Below are positions 28,183 through 37,375 of a DNA stretch of 64,000 bases, piece after piece. Position 1 is the stretch's first letter; every line of letters starts with the position of its first letter. The stretch lies in assembly GCF_012584445.1 (NCBI RefSeq), contig NZ_JABAHI010000008.1, positions 310,001 to 374,000 on the forward strand. Direction: 5' to 3'. The translations under genes were made by a program, and so were the position numbers. The notes beneath the pieces were generated by a model. It did no database searches, was not told the DNA's origin, and saw nothing but the letters and a program-made list of their open reading frames with translations. The DNA comes from Olsenella sp. KGMB02461. Its GTDB lineage: Bacteria; Actinomycetota; Coriobacteriia; Coriobacteriales; Atopobiaceae.

Positions 28183-28593
28183 CTAAGCCTTGCCTTCGAA
28201 AGTGGTATGGCAGCGACGGCAACGCACCCGCACCTTACCTTTGCCGCGAGGCACGCGGGCTTTCTGGCCGCAGGAAGGGCAGGTGAGATAGGCAAAGGCC
28301 CTGCGGTCCTTGAAGGTAGCCACCGGAGCCGACACCCAGGGGCGCAAAGGCCCCAGCTTGCTCATGAAGGCCTCGTTTTCCCGCGCCCGAGCCGCCACAT
28401 CTTTAGAGGCAATACGGTACCAGGCGTAGCCAATAAGCACGAGGGCAATCAACGAGATCCACCAATGCGGCCAAATCACGTAGATCACGATGAGAATCAG
28501 CGCCGCGTTGGAGCAAAGCCGCGCAATATCGTCTGTGCCGTTGCGCCCCGCCATCCACTGAGTAAGCCTGTCTTGCCACGAACCGTTCGCCAT
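28183..28593 (-). CDS. Small membrane protein with C-terminal zinc ribbon
   Basis: 136 aa, function unknown. Two adjacent transmembrane segments (about 24-62, LILIVIYVIWPHWWISLIALVLIGYAWY) are followed by a cytoplasmic basic region and a four-cysteine zinc ribbon, CPSCGQKARVP...VRVRCRRCHTTFE. This is a common orphan type in Actinobacteria. ATG 28593 has AAGGAGG at good spacing. It abuts coaE and probably heads the coaE-transglycosylase operon. Confidence 0.75.
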   Translation of the reverse strand: MANGSWQDRLTQWMAGRNGTDDIARLCSNAALILIVIYVIWPHWWISLIALVLIGYAWYRIASKDVAARARENEAFMSKLGPLRPWVSAPVATFKDRRAFAYLTCPSCGQKARVPRGKGKVRVRCRRCHTTFEGKA

Positions 28594-28738
28594 GAACCCT
28601 CCTTGCATCATCTGTTGCTCTCAAGGGTTCATGCCCAACTCGCCAGAAAGACTAGCAGCCCTCCCTGCTCCCCCATAAAAAGACGAGCCTTTGGCTTTTA
28701 AGCCTCTAGCTCGTCCTTTGCACTTGCTCGTCGTTCCT

Positions 28739-28750
28739 GCCGAGAAACCC
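28739..28750 (-). repeat. Copy of 12-mer GGGTTTCTCGGC after M42 peptidase gene
   Basis: Exact copy in gene-sense orientation, 2 nt after the hairpin at 28753-28790, in the place where a terminator U-tract would be. Confidence 0.7.
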
Positions 28751-28752
28751 CT

Positions 28753-28790
28753 GCCTTCCAGGCCGCATCATCCAGGTGAGCCTGGAAGGC
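28753..28790 (-). terminator. Hairpin downstream of M42 peptidase gene
   Basis: 11-bp stem GCCTTCCAGGC / GCCTGGAAGGC, 16-nt loop. Minus-strand tail is AGGGGTTTCTCGGC instead of a U-run. A second inverted repeat at about 28683-28715 (GACGAGCCT.../AGCTCGTC) faces the zinc-ribbon gene. Confidence 0.6.
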
Positions 28791-28799
28791 TCTTAGGGG

Positions 28800-29843
28800 C
28801 TAGCAGGACATGATGAAGGCCTCGGTGACCTTCTGGAGCTTCTCCATGGCATCGATATGGGTGATCTCGCGGCCGTGGCTGTTGCGCGTCAAGGGACCCA
28901 TGGCCGCCGCAGCCACATTGTTGGAGGCAATGGTAGATCCCATGGCATCGGTGGAATACCTAAGGCATGCCTGGACCTCAGGACGCTCGCCCAAGGCCGT
29001 CACGCCTGCGTGGATGAGCGCGTTGGTGAGATCCCAGTCATAGGGACCATGATAGTCGTCTGCGATAACCGCCACGTCATGCTCGGTGCCCGGATAGTCC
29101 GGGCCCATAAGGGCGATGTCCAGGGATATGTAGCTCTCGACGTCATCAGGCAGGTAGGTGCCCCCAAAGCCCACCTCCTCGTAATAGGGGAACGCGAAGA
29201 GGATGTCGCAGGCAGGAGCGACGGGTTTCTCGGCAAGCCATTTGAGAACCCCTAAGAGCACTGCGACACAGGCTTTGTCGTCTATGAAGCGGCTTAGGAT
29301 GAAGCCGTTGTCGTGAATCTCCAGATGGGGATCGAAGGCCACCACGGCGCCGGGGGTGATGTCTAGGGCACGCGCCTCATCGGCATTGGTGACGTCTTCC
29401 AACAGGTGGACACGGATGGTTTCGTCATCGCGCTGGCGCTTCTTGGCGTCTGCCCAGGCATGGACCGAATGGTGGTCAAGCTCGATGACGCCTTCCACCA
29501 TGGTGTCGAAGCGCGTGTAGACGCGGCAGCTCACACCCTCTAGAGCTGCGTAATTGAGCCCACCGAGCTGTCGCACACGCAGGGTGCCATCGTCCTCGAT
29601 GCCAGAGATCGCCATGCCGATGGTATCCAGATGCGCCCCCAAACATACGGTGCGGGAGCGGTCCTTGCCTGCTACGCGCACATAGAAGGTATGCTTGCGG
29701 TCATGGAAGCCATGATATCCCATGGCTTCCACCAGCTCCTCCATCACCGGCTGCATGAGCTTGTAGTAGCCCACCGGCGAGTCGCAAGCGATGAGCTTAG
29801 CCATAGTCTCAAGCAGATAGTCTTTGTCGGCTTCAAAATTCAC
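28800..29843 (-). CDS. M42 family metallopeptidase
   Basis: 347-aa cytoplasmic metallo-aminopeptidase of the M42 (FrvX/PepA-like) group within clan MH. The metal ligands are in LGAHLDTIG (His/Asp), FIDDKACVAVLL, PYYEEVGFGG (catalytic Glu-Glu) and SLDIA. ITHIDAMEKL near the C-terminus supplies the last His. The GTG at 29843 has GGGGGA 6 nt upstream, better than an in-frame GTG 7 codons earlier. It precedes pepT's partner block; together with pepT and M18 it suits a peptide-fermenting lifestyle. Contains a chance or functional copy of GGGTTTCTCGGC (29223-29234) encoding LAEKP. Confidence 0.86.
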   Translation of the reverse strand: MNFEADKDYLLETMAKLIACDSPVGYYKLMQPVMEELVEAMGYHGFHDRKHTFYVRVAGKDRSRTVCLGAHLDTIGMAISGIEDDGTLRVRQLGGLNYAALEGVSCRVYTRFDTMVEGVIELDHHSVHAWADAKKRQRDDETIRVHLLEDVTNADEARALDITPGAVVAFDPHLEIHDNGFILSRFIDDKACVAVLLGVLKWLAEKPVAPACDILFAFPYYEEVGFGGTYLPDDVESYISLDIALMGPDYPGTEHDVAVIADDYHGPYDWDLTNALIHAGVTALGERPEVQACLRYSTDAMGSTIASNNVAAAAMGPLTRNSHGREITHIDAMEKLQKVTEAFIMSC

Positions 29844-29895
29844 AGCGGATCCCCCATCTCTCACTAGCCGGGTCTTCGTCTAACCCAAAGCCTTT

Positions 29896-31140
29896 TTACA
29901 AAGCCTGTTGTGCAAAACGCCTGCCCAGAGCCTCCAGCACGTCTACCATGGCGCGAAGATCGTGCACCGGCACAAACTCCAGCGGGCCGTGGGCATTGTA
30001 ATAACCGCTGGATATATTGGGGCAAGGAAGGCCCCTGAAGGTGAGCTGCGAGCCATCGGTACCGCCGCGCATGGCGATGACATGAGGCGTCACCCCGCAG
30101 TCCTCATAGGCTTGAAGCATCACGTCTACAAGCTCAGGGGTCTGCTCGATCTCTTCTCCCATATTGCGGTAGACATCCTCGAAGGCGAGCTTGAGCGTGC
30201 CTTCTCCTAAGAGCTCGTCGATATAGGCGGCAGCTGCCTCCATCTGATGCTTTCTCTTCTCAAACTTGGCCGGGTCATGGTCGCGCACCCCATAGGTCGC
30301 CTGGGCGTGCTCGACATTCCCCTGGCAAGAGACCAGCAAGAAGAAGCCCTCGCGCCCCTCGGTATACTCCGGGCGCTCAGATGCAGGCAAAAGCCTATGA
30401 AACGCCACGAGCACCTCCAGGGCGTTCACCAGGCGGCCCTTGGCCGTTCCCGGATGCACCGAGCACCCGGTCGCAGTCACCGTGGCAGTGGCTGCATTGA
30501 AGGTCTCATAGGCGCATTCCCCCAACGGGCCAGCGTCCAAGGTATATCCATAGGCAGCCCCAAAAGACTCCAAGTCAAGCAGGGCCGCGCCATGGCCTAT
30601 CTCCTCATCGGGAACGAACGCCACCGCCAACGGCGGATGCGGAATGTCTGGATGCTCCTTGAGCCTCTCCAGATACCCAAAGATCTCTGCGACGCCTGCT
30701 TTGTCGTCGCCTCCTAGAAGGGAGGTGCCGTCGCTGGTGACGATCTCCTGGCCGACAAACGCCTCCAACTCCGGGTTGAACTCAGATGTGAGCTGGACTT
30801 TTTTATCTCCCTGCTCACAGAGCACCAACGGCTTTCCCTCATAGAGGCGCAATTGAGGATGGACCGGGTCGCCTTTGGCCTGCCAGGCGGTGTCCAGATG
30901 GGCGATCAGGCCTAAGCAGGGGGCTTGCTCAAGGCCGGGGCTAGAGGGCCAATGGGCGATGACGTAGGCATGCTCGTCCCGGCACACATCAAGCGCCCCT
31001 AGGGCCAAAAGATCCTCCTCAAGCACCCGTGCCATGATGTGCTGGGCAGGAGTAGAGGGCACCTTGTCTGAGGAAGCGGGATTCGATTGCGACGGGATAG
31101 CGCAATACCGCATAAAACGCTCTGTTATGTCCTCAGCCAT
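29896..31140 (-). CDS. pepT: Peptidase T (tripeptide aminopeptidase)
   Basis: 414-aa M20B metallopeptidase that removes the N-terminal residue of tripeptides. Visible: LIAHLDTAW (metal His, catalytic Asp), LLGGDDKAGVAEI (bridging Asp), PDEEIGHGA (catalytic Glu-Glu), the dimerisation domain around VTATGCSVHPGTAKGRLVNA, and the terminal metal-binding AMRGGTDGSQLTFRGLPCPNI. Standard PepT length. Starts at 31140 (MAEDITERFMRYCAIPSQSN). Confidence 0.94.
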   Translation of the reverse strand: MAEDITERFMRYCAIPSQSNPASSDKVPSTPAQHIMARVLEEDLLALGALDVCRDEHAYVIAHWPSSPGLEQAPCLGLIAHLDTAWQAKGDPVHPQLRLYEGKPLVLCEQGDKKVQLTSEFNPELEAFVGQEIVTSDGTSLLGGDDKAGVAEIFGYLERLKEHPDIPHPPLAVAFVPDEEIGHGAALLDLESFGAAYGYTLDAGPLGECAYETFNAATATVTATGCSVHPGTAKGRLVNALEVLVAFHRLLPASERPEYTEGREGFFLLVSCQGNVEHAQATYGVRDHDPAKFEKRKHQMEAAAAYIDELLGEGTLKLAFEDVYRNMGEEIEQTPELVDVMLQAYEDCGVTPHVIAMRGGTDGSQLTFRGLPCPNISSGYYNAHGPLEFVPVHDLRAMVDVLEALGRRFAQQAL

Positions 31141-31417
31141 GAAGGCGCGCCCCTTTCGAAGAAAGCCATTGCTCCAAAAATCATTATGGTCGCCTTGAGC
31201 TGAACGGTCTCTGACTCCCCCACTTTGTCACCTCGATGAAATGAGCGTTTCTTATGAGTTGCATCATTGACTAGTTATCCAGGTCTCCTTGAAAGAATAA
31301 AAAGTCGCCAATGAGGTAGGTTTATAGGGATCTCTATCGATTGCCAAGGATGCGAAAGGGCCGTCGACCAGATCGCGCCTCTGACCAACGGCCCCCTGTG
31401 GCTTTGAAAGGAGCCTT
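31141..31417. other. Divergent intergenic region pepT / oligopeptide-binding protein
   Basis: 277 nt without a gene. It must hold both divergent promoters; a TTGACT at 31267-31272 faces right, but no convincing -10 at proper spacing was found. Near its right end GGGCCGT (31358-31364) and ACGGCCC (31388-31394) can pair in the 5' leader, 24 nt before the ATG. Confidence 0.4.
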
Positions 31418-32992
31418 ATGTCCCTAACTACTACTCGTCGCGGCTTTATCAAGGGCGGCGCAGGTCTCTCGTTGGCCGCGGCAGCCAGTCTCTATATGGC
31501 CGGGTGCTCCGGCCCCGCAGGCGAAGGCAAGGTGCTTCGCTATGGCTGCGCCAATCCCAAGGTGTCGCTGGACTTGCAAACCAACACTTCCAATGAGATC
31601 GGCGTGGCAGAGTCCATCTGCGAGCCCCTCATTCGCTTCAACGAGAAGCTCGAGATGGAGCCGGTGTTGCTCACCAAGATGCCGGAAATCTCTGCGGACG
31701 GCCTCACCTATACCTTTGAGCTCAAAGACAGGCTTCCGGTCCATGATGGCTCCAACCTCACCGCCAATGACGTGAAGTTCACCTTCACCCGCATGTTCTT
31801 GCCTTCTACCAAAAACCCCTCCACCAACGTCTATGACACCATTGTGGGAGCCAAAGACGTCATGGAGGGCAAGACAGAGGAGCTTGCGGGCCTCACTGTC
31901 CAAGACGACACCCACTTCACCATTGTGCTGGAGAGCGTTCAGGCCATCTTCCTGCCCATGCTCACCGAGTTTTACGCCCTTATCTACCCTGAGGCCGCCT
32001 GCAAAGCCGCTGGCGACTCCTGGGGAACCGGCACCAATTTTGTGGGCACTGGCCCCTTCAAGCTCACTGCCGAGAGCCCTACCGGCCTTACCTTGGAGAC
32101 CTTCGCCGACTACCACGACGGCCCGGCCAAGATCGACGGCATCGAAGTGAGCTATGTAGACGATCCTAACACTTTGGTGATGAACTACAAAGCCGGACAG
32201 ATCGACCTGTGCAACCTCGCTCCCTCCCTCTACGACCAGTACGTGGACGACGAGGAGGTCGCTGGCTCCATCGTAGCCTACACCCCGGCTAGCACCCGCT
32301 TTGTGAACCTCAACCTTCATGAGGACATGTTTAAGGATCCCCGCGTGCGCCAGGCCCTCTCCTTGGCCATCAATCGCGACGAATTGGTAAACACCGTGCT
32401 CCAAGGCGCATCCACTGCCTGCTCGCAGTTTTGCGCGCCTGGCGAGGAGGGCCATGACGACTCGCTTGAGACCCTTGCCTTCGATCCCGATAAGGCCAAA
32501 GCGCTGCTGGCTGATGCCGGTGTGTCAGGCCTGGCCTTTGACTTCCCTGTACGCTCTCGCGACGAAGCGGTAGCCACTGCCCTGCAGGAGTACTGGCGAA
32601 ACATCGGGGTCGCTGCCAACATCTCCATCATGGATGACGGCATGTGGGTTGACCAGCGCGCTGCCGGCGCCCTCCCCTGCACACTCATCACTTGGACCAC
32701 CCTCTGCTGGATTGGCGCCGAGCACATGCGCTCGTTCTTCTACTCATCCAAGGCCTCCCAGCGAAGCTCTTTCTACGATTCTCCCACCTTTGATTCGCTG
32801 GTGGATGAGGCCGAGGCCACCATGGACGCCGCCAAGCGCACCGATCTTACGCTGCAGGCAGACAACCAGTTGGTAAACGTCGACTTTGGCACCATCCCTG
32901 TGGACTGGCCGCAGACCCCTTATCTCAAAGATGAGGACTTCTCTGGCATCTACCGCGTCTACGACTTCAAGTTCACCAATCAGCTGGCCTAG
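31418..32992 (+). CDS. Solitary peptide-binding lipoprotein (SBP family 5)
   Basis: 524-aa extracytoplasmic binding protein of the OppA/DppA family. Its N-terminus TRRGFIKGGAGLSL plus lipobox MAGC is a twin-arginine lipoprotein signal. SBP_bac_5 features include YTFELKDRLPVHDGSNLTANDVKFTFTR and VRQALSLAINRDELV. It lies alone on the plus strand, tail to tail with the oppFDCBA operon, whose own receptor (37376-38995) is a clear relative. It probably feeds the same permease with other peptides. ATG follows AAAGGAG. Confidence 0.88.
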   Translation: MSLTTTRRGFIKGGAGLSLAAAASLYMAGCSGPAGEGKVLRYGCANPKVSLDLQTNTSNEIGVAESICEPLIRFNEKLEMEPVLLTKMPEISADGLTYTFELKDRLPVHDGSNLTANDVKFTFTRMFLPSTKNPSTNVYDTIVGAKDVMEGKTEELAGLTVQDDTHFTIVLESVQAIFLPMLTEFYALIYPEAACKAAGDSWGTGTNFVGTGPFKLTAESPTGLTLETFADYHDGPAKIDGIEVSYVDDPNTLVMNYKAGQIDLCNLAPSLYDQYVDDEEVAGSIVAYTPASTRFVNLNLHEDMFKDPRVRQALSLAINRDELVNTVLQGASTACSQFCAPGEEGHDDSLETLAFDPDKAKALLADAGVSGLAFDFPVRSRDEAVATALQEYWRNIGVAANISIMDDGMWVDQRAAGALPCTLITWTTLCWIGAEHMRSFFYSSKASQRSSFYDSPTFDSLVDEAEATMDAAKRTDLTLQADNQLVNVDFGTIPVDWPQTPYLKDEDFSGIYRVYDFKFTNQLA

Positions 32993-33021
32993 AAGTCCAG
33001 CTCCACTACCCAGATACAGCT

Positions 33022-33059
33022 ACAGGGGCCTTTCCTTTGAGGGAAAGGCCCCTGTTTTT
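33022..33059 (+). terminator. Intrinsic terminator between convergent peptide-transport genes
   Basis: 14-bp stem ACAGGGGCCTTTCC / GGAAAGGCCCCTGT with TTTGAG loop and TTTTT tail, 30 nt after the binding-protein stop. The 12-mer GGGTTTCTCGGC follows at 33066. Confidence 0.88.
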
Positions 33060-33065
33060 ATGGAA

Positions 33066-33077
33066 GGGTTTCTCGGC
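33066..33077 (+). repeat. Copy of 12-mer GGGTTTCTCGGC
   Basis: Exact copy, extended to GGGTTTCTCGGCAAG, about 7 nt after the U-tract of the terminator, between convergent genes. Confidence 0.7.
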
Positions 33078-33119
33078 AAGCCTCATGAGCGCTTCTGAAA
33101 AAGCTCGAGGGACTATGTC

Positions 33120-34169
<1,050 letters not shown>

Positions 34170-34175
34170 GGCTGT

Positions 34176-35198
34176 TTACGCCTCCTTCCAGGCATCGGTG
34201 TACATCCAACAAGCTACCTGGTGGTTCTCGTCGCCCTCAACCGGAGTGAAGCGGGGGCACTGCTTGGTGCAGATGCCTTTGGCAAAGGGGCAGCGAGGAT
34301 GGAAAAGACATCCCGAAGGAAGGTCTGAGAGCATAGGCACATTGCCAGGTATGGCATAGAGCTGGCCACCAGAGGATTCCATAGAGGGGATGGAGTCGAT
34401 GAGGCCTTGGGTATAGGGATGCGCCGGATGCTTGAAGAGCACTGGGGAACGGGTGTATTCCACTTGACGGCCTGCATACATGACCAGAACCCAGTCAGCC
34501 ATCTCGGAGACTACACCCATGTCGTGGGTGATGAGCATGACGGCAGTGTTTGTCTCCTCGCGCATCTTGTCGATGAGCTGGAGCACCTGAGCCTGAATGG
34601 TGACGTCCAAGGCGGTGGTGGGCTCGTCGCAGATAAGCATGGCAGGGCTGCAAGCCAGCGCCATTGCGATCATGATGCGCTGGCGCATACCGCCGGAAAG
34701 CTCAAAGGGATAGCTGTGGGCGACCTTCTCGGGAGCAGGAATGCCCACGAATTTGATCATCTCAAGAGCGCGCTCATCAGCCTCTTGCTTGGACATCTCC
34801 TTGTTGTGCACCAGGAGTCCCTCGGCGATCTGCTTGCCACAGAGCATCACGGGGTTAAGCGAGGTCATAGGCTCTTGGAAGATCATGGAGATGGCGTTGC
34901 CGCGATAGCTGCGCATCTGCTCTTCGCTGAGCTGCACTAAATCGGTGCCCTCGAAGCGTATGGCGCCACCCACGATCTTTGCAGGAGGCTTGGGGATAAG
35001 ATTCATGATGGAGAGGGCGGTCATAGATTTGCCGCAACCAGACTCCCCCACCACGGCCAACGTCTCTCCACGGCGCATCACAAAGGAGAGGTTCTGGATG
35101 CAGGGAAGCTCGCCTGCATCGGTGAAAAGAGTGACGCAGAGGTCATCAACCTCTAAGAGGTTCTCGCCCTGCGCGCCTCGCAAAGTGCTTTCTGCCAC
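34176..35198 (-). CDS. oppD: Oligopeptide ABC transporter ATPase OppD
   Basis: 340-aa ATPase. Walker [11 protein letters not shown]-loop [12 protein letters not shown], signature [15 protein letters not shown], Walker [17 protein letters not shown], and the C-terminal cysteine motif [20 protein letters not shown] chose the GTG at 35198 because AAGGAGGGAGGG precedes it at good spacing. The open frame continues upstream into oppC without another site. The ribosome site overlaps the oppC stop codon. Confidence 0.92.
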   Translation of the reverse strand: MAESTLRGAQGENLLEVDDLCVTLFTDAGELPCIQNLSFVMRRGETLAVVGESGCGKSMTALSIMNLIPKPPAKIVGGAIRFEGTDLVQLSEEQMRSYRGNAISMIFQEPMTSLNPVMLCGKQIAEGLLVHNKEMSKQEADERALEMIKFVGIPAPEKVAHSYPFELSGGMRQRIMIAMALACSPAMLICDEPTTALDVTIQAQVLQLIDKMREETNTAVMLITHDMGVVSEMADWVLVMYAGRQVEYTRSPVLFKHPAHPYTQGLIDSIPSMESSGGQLYAIPGNVPMLSDLPSGCLFHPRCPFAKGICTKQCPRFTPVEGDENHQVACWMYTDAWKEA

Positions 35199-35211
35199 AG
35201 ACCCTCCCTCC

Positions 35212-36336
35212 TTAGGAACGCAGCTTGGGGTCAAGGGCGTCACGCATGGCGTCGCCCAACAGATTGAAGGCCATTACCGTGATGATGATGGCAATGCCAG
35301 GAATGACGGAGAAATAGGTAGAGCTTTGAATATAGGGCTGAGAAGCGCTGATCATCTGTCCCCAGCTCGACATAGGAGGCTGCACGCCCAGGCCTAAGAA
35401 GGAAAGGGAGGCTTCGCTCATAATGGCGCCGGGAATGCCCAGGGTAGCCATCACGATGATGGTGGAAACGCAGTTAGGCAACAGATGGCGCATGATGATG
35501 CGCAGAGGCTTTCCTCCAGAGATGATGCACGCCTGGATATACTCTGACCCTTTGAGGCGCTTAACGTCGCCACGCACCAATCGTGCCATAGAAGTCCAGC
35601 CCAAAAGACCCAATGCTACATAGAGGTTGGCAAGGCCCGGACCCATAACGAACATGACGATAATGGCGAAGAGCAGGAAGGGGAAGCTGGAAAAGACTTG
35701 GATGATAAAGGAGATCACCGAGTCGACTTTTCCGCCAAAGTAACCTGCGGCCACACCGGCGAAGAAGCCGATGGCCAATGCCAGAAGCTGAGAGACCACG
35801 CCTACAGAAAGAGATACGCGGCATCCGTAGATCACACGGGAGAACAGGTCGCGCCCGTAATTGTCGGTGCCAAACCAGTGCTCCGCCGAGGGCGGCTGCA
35901 ACATGGCTTGGAGGTTTTGGGTGTCTGGATCATAGGGTGCCAGAAGAGGGGCGCAGAGGGCAATGAGCACCAGCAGGCATACCACCACGAGACATACCAT
36001 GCCCAGCTTGTCCTTGCGGAAGATATTCCAGGAGACAGCCCAGTAGTTTTGAGCGATTTTCTTCTTTTTGCCTTGGGCCTCTGCCTTGAGAGAGGCGTCT
36101 AGGTTTTGGCGCGAGATTTCTGCTGAAAGCTTCTCGGCTTTTTGACGCTTGGTCTCAGGCACCCGATCGATATCGGGGTTAGCGTCATCAAGCATCTCAG
36201 GATAGCTTTCGCTATTGATGGGATTGGTCTCAGAGTTATAGCCATCGAACGAGCTAGGGGGCACGGCAACACCGTTATCCTCTAGCACTTCTTTATCTAT
36301 GGCCTCTTCGAACTTCTTTGGATCATTGACGCTCAT
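35212..36336 (-). CDS. oppC: Oligopeptide ABC transporter permease OppC with long N-terminus
   Basis: 374-aa inner-membrane subunit. An acidic then basic cytoplasmic N-terminus of about 110 residues precedes the first transmembrane helix (LGMVCLVVVCLLVLIALCAPLLAPYDPD). Typical OppC is about 300 aa. The binding-protein-dependent transport signature is in GGKPLRIIMRHLLPNCVSTIIV (EAA-like loop). It overlaps oppB by one base. Confidence 0.92.
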   Translation of the reverse strand: MSVNDPKKFEEAIDKEVLEDNGVAVPPSSFDGYNSETNPINSESYPEMLDDANPDIDRVPETKRQKAEKLSAEISRQNLDASLKAEAQGKKKKIAQNYWAVSWNIFRKDKLGMVCLVVVCLLVLIALCAPLLAPYDPDTQNLQAMLQPPSAEHWFGTDNYGRDLFSRVIYGCRVSLSVGVVSQLLALAIGFFAGVAAGYFGGKVDSVISFIIQVFSSFPFLLFAIIVMFVMGPGLANLYVALGLLGWTSMARLVRGDVKRLKGSEYIQACIISGGKPLRIIMRHLLPNCVSTIIVMATLGIPGAIMSEASLSFLGLGVQPPMSSWGQMISASQPYIQSSTYFSVIPGIAIIITVMAFNLLGDAMRDALDPKLRS

Positions 36337-37271
36337 CAGTTTGCTCCCTCCTCTCCCAGACGAATACGGGGATCGACCACGGCATAGAGCACGTCTACTA
36401 CGAAATAGACCACCACGCAGATAAGAGCGATGTACATCACGCCGCCCTGAATGAGAGGAAGGTCGCGAGCATTGATGGCATCCAGCATCATCTTGCCCAT
36501 GCCCGGCATCGAGAAGATAGACTCGATGAGGATGGAGCCAGTGAAGATATCGCCGAGCTGGGTGCCGGCAATGGTAATGATGGGAATCAATGCGTTGCGC
36601 ATGGCATGGCGGATCACGATGACCCAGTAGGCCAGACCTTTGGCCTCCGCCGTCCTCATGAAGTCTTGGGAGAGCACCTCCAGCATAGAGGTGCGGGTCA
36701 CGCGAGCGATGGACGCCGCATAGCGCACTCCCAATGCCACGGTGGGTAGCACAAAGTAGACAGGCGTTTTGATGCCTGAAAGCGGGAACAGGTGTAGATG
36801 TAGGGCAAAGATGATCTGCAAAATGATGGCCACCCAGAACACCGGCGCCGAGATGCCAAAGATGGAAAGGCTCATGAGGGTTTTATCCACCCAGGTACCG
36901 CGTTTGGCGGCAGACACCACGCCTATGATGAGGCCCAACACAAGGGCGAACACATAGGCAGCAAGTGCCAAGGCTGCCGTCACTTGGAAAGCCTGGCCCA
37001 TGAGCATGCCCACAGGTTTGCGCTGGGTATAGGAGCTTCCAAAATCTCCGGTGAGCATTCCTCCAAGCCAGGAGAAGTACTGCTCCACTACGGGACGATC
37101 AAGACCCATATTATGACGTACAGTCTCGATGGTAGCCTCATCCGCCATATCGCCCATCATGATGCGCACTGGGTCGCCAGGCACAATGTTGAGCATAAAG
37201 AAGGTAATGGCGGAGATGCACAGGATAATGCCAATGGCCTGCAGCAGGCGCTTGACCAAGTAATCCCGCAT
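36336..37271 (-). CDS. oppB: Oligopeptide ABC transporter permease OppB
   Basis: 311-aa integral membrane permease. Typical OppB/DppB start (RDYLVKRLLQAIGIILCISAITFFMLNIVPGDP), PVFWVAIILQIIFAL, and the EAA loop RTAEAKGLAYWVIVIRHAMRNALIPIITI that docks OppD/F. Starts at 37271 (ATG with GAAGGAGAACC upstream). Confidence 0.93.
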   Translation of the reverse strand: MRDYLVKRLLQAIGIILCISAITFFMLNIVPGDPVRIMMGDMADEATIETVRHNMGLDRPVVEQYFSWLGGMLTGDFGSSYTQRKPVGMLMGQAFQVTAALALAAYVFALVLGLIIGVVSAAKRGTWVDKTLMSLSIFGISAPVFWVAIILQIIFALHLHLFPLSGIKTPVYFVLPTVALGVRYAASIARVTRTSMLEVLSQDFMRTAEAKGLAYWVIVIRHAMRNALIPIITIAGTQLGDIFTGSILIESIFSMPGMGKMMLDAINARDLPLIQGGVMYIALICVVVYFVVDVLYAVVDPRIRLGEEGAN

Positions 37272-37297
37272 GGTTCTCCTTCCCCCATGGAAAACAA

Positions 37298-37332
37298 GCC
37301 GGGCGCCGAAACCTGTGGGATCGACGCCCGGC
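37298..37332 (-). terminator. Hairpin between oppA and oppB (attenuating terminator)
   Basis: GCCGGGCG (37298-37305) pairs with CGCCCGGC (37325-37332). Minus-strand tail is TTGTTTTCC. Placed between the binding-protein gene and the permease genes, it would let most transcripts stop after oppA, giving excess receptor. Confidence 0.65.
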
Positions 37333-37375
37333 CTGCAACGTTGGAGCTCAGGCCTCAGCCCTTATCACTTTGGCC

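Noticed and set aside
29223-29234. GGGTTTCTCGGC inside the M42 peptidase gene as a regulatory copy
   Set aside because: It encodes an ordinary LAEKP peptide; kept in the count but not claimed to be functional.
31424-32455. 343-codon open frame opposite the solitary peptide-binding protein
   Set aside because: Antisense to a gene with intact signal peptide and family motifs; no independent support.
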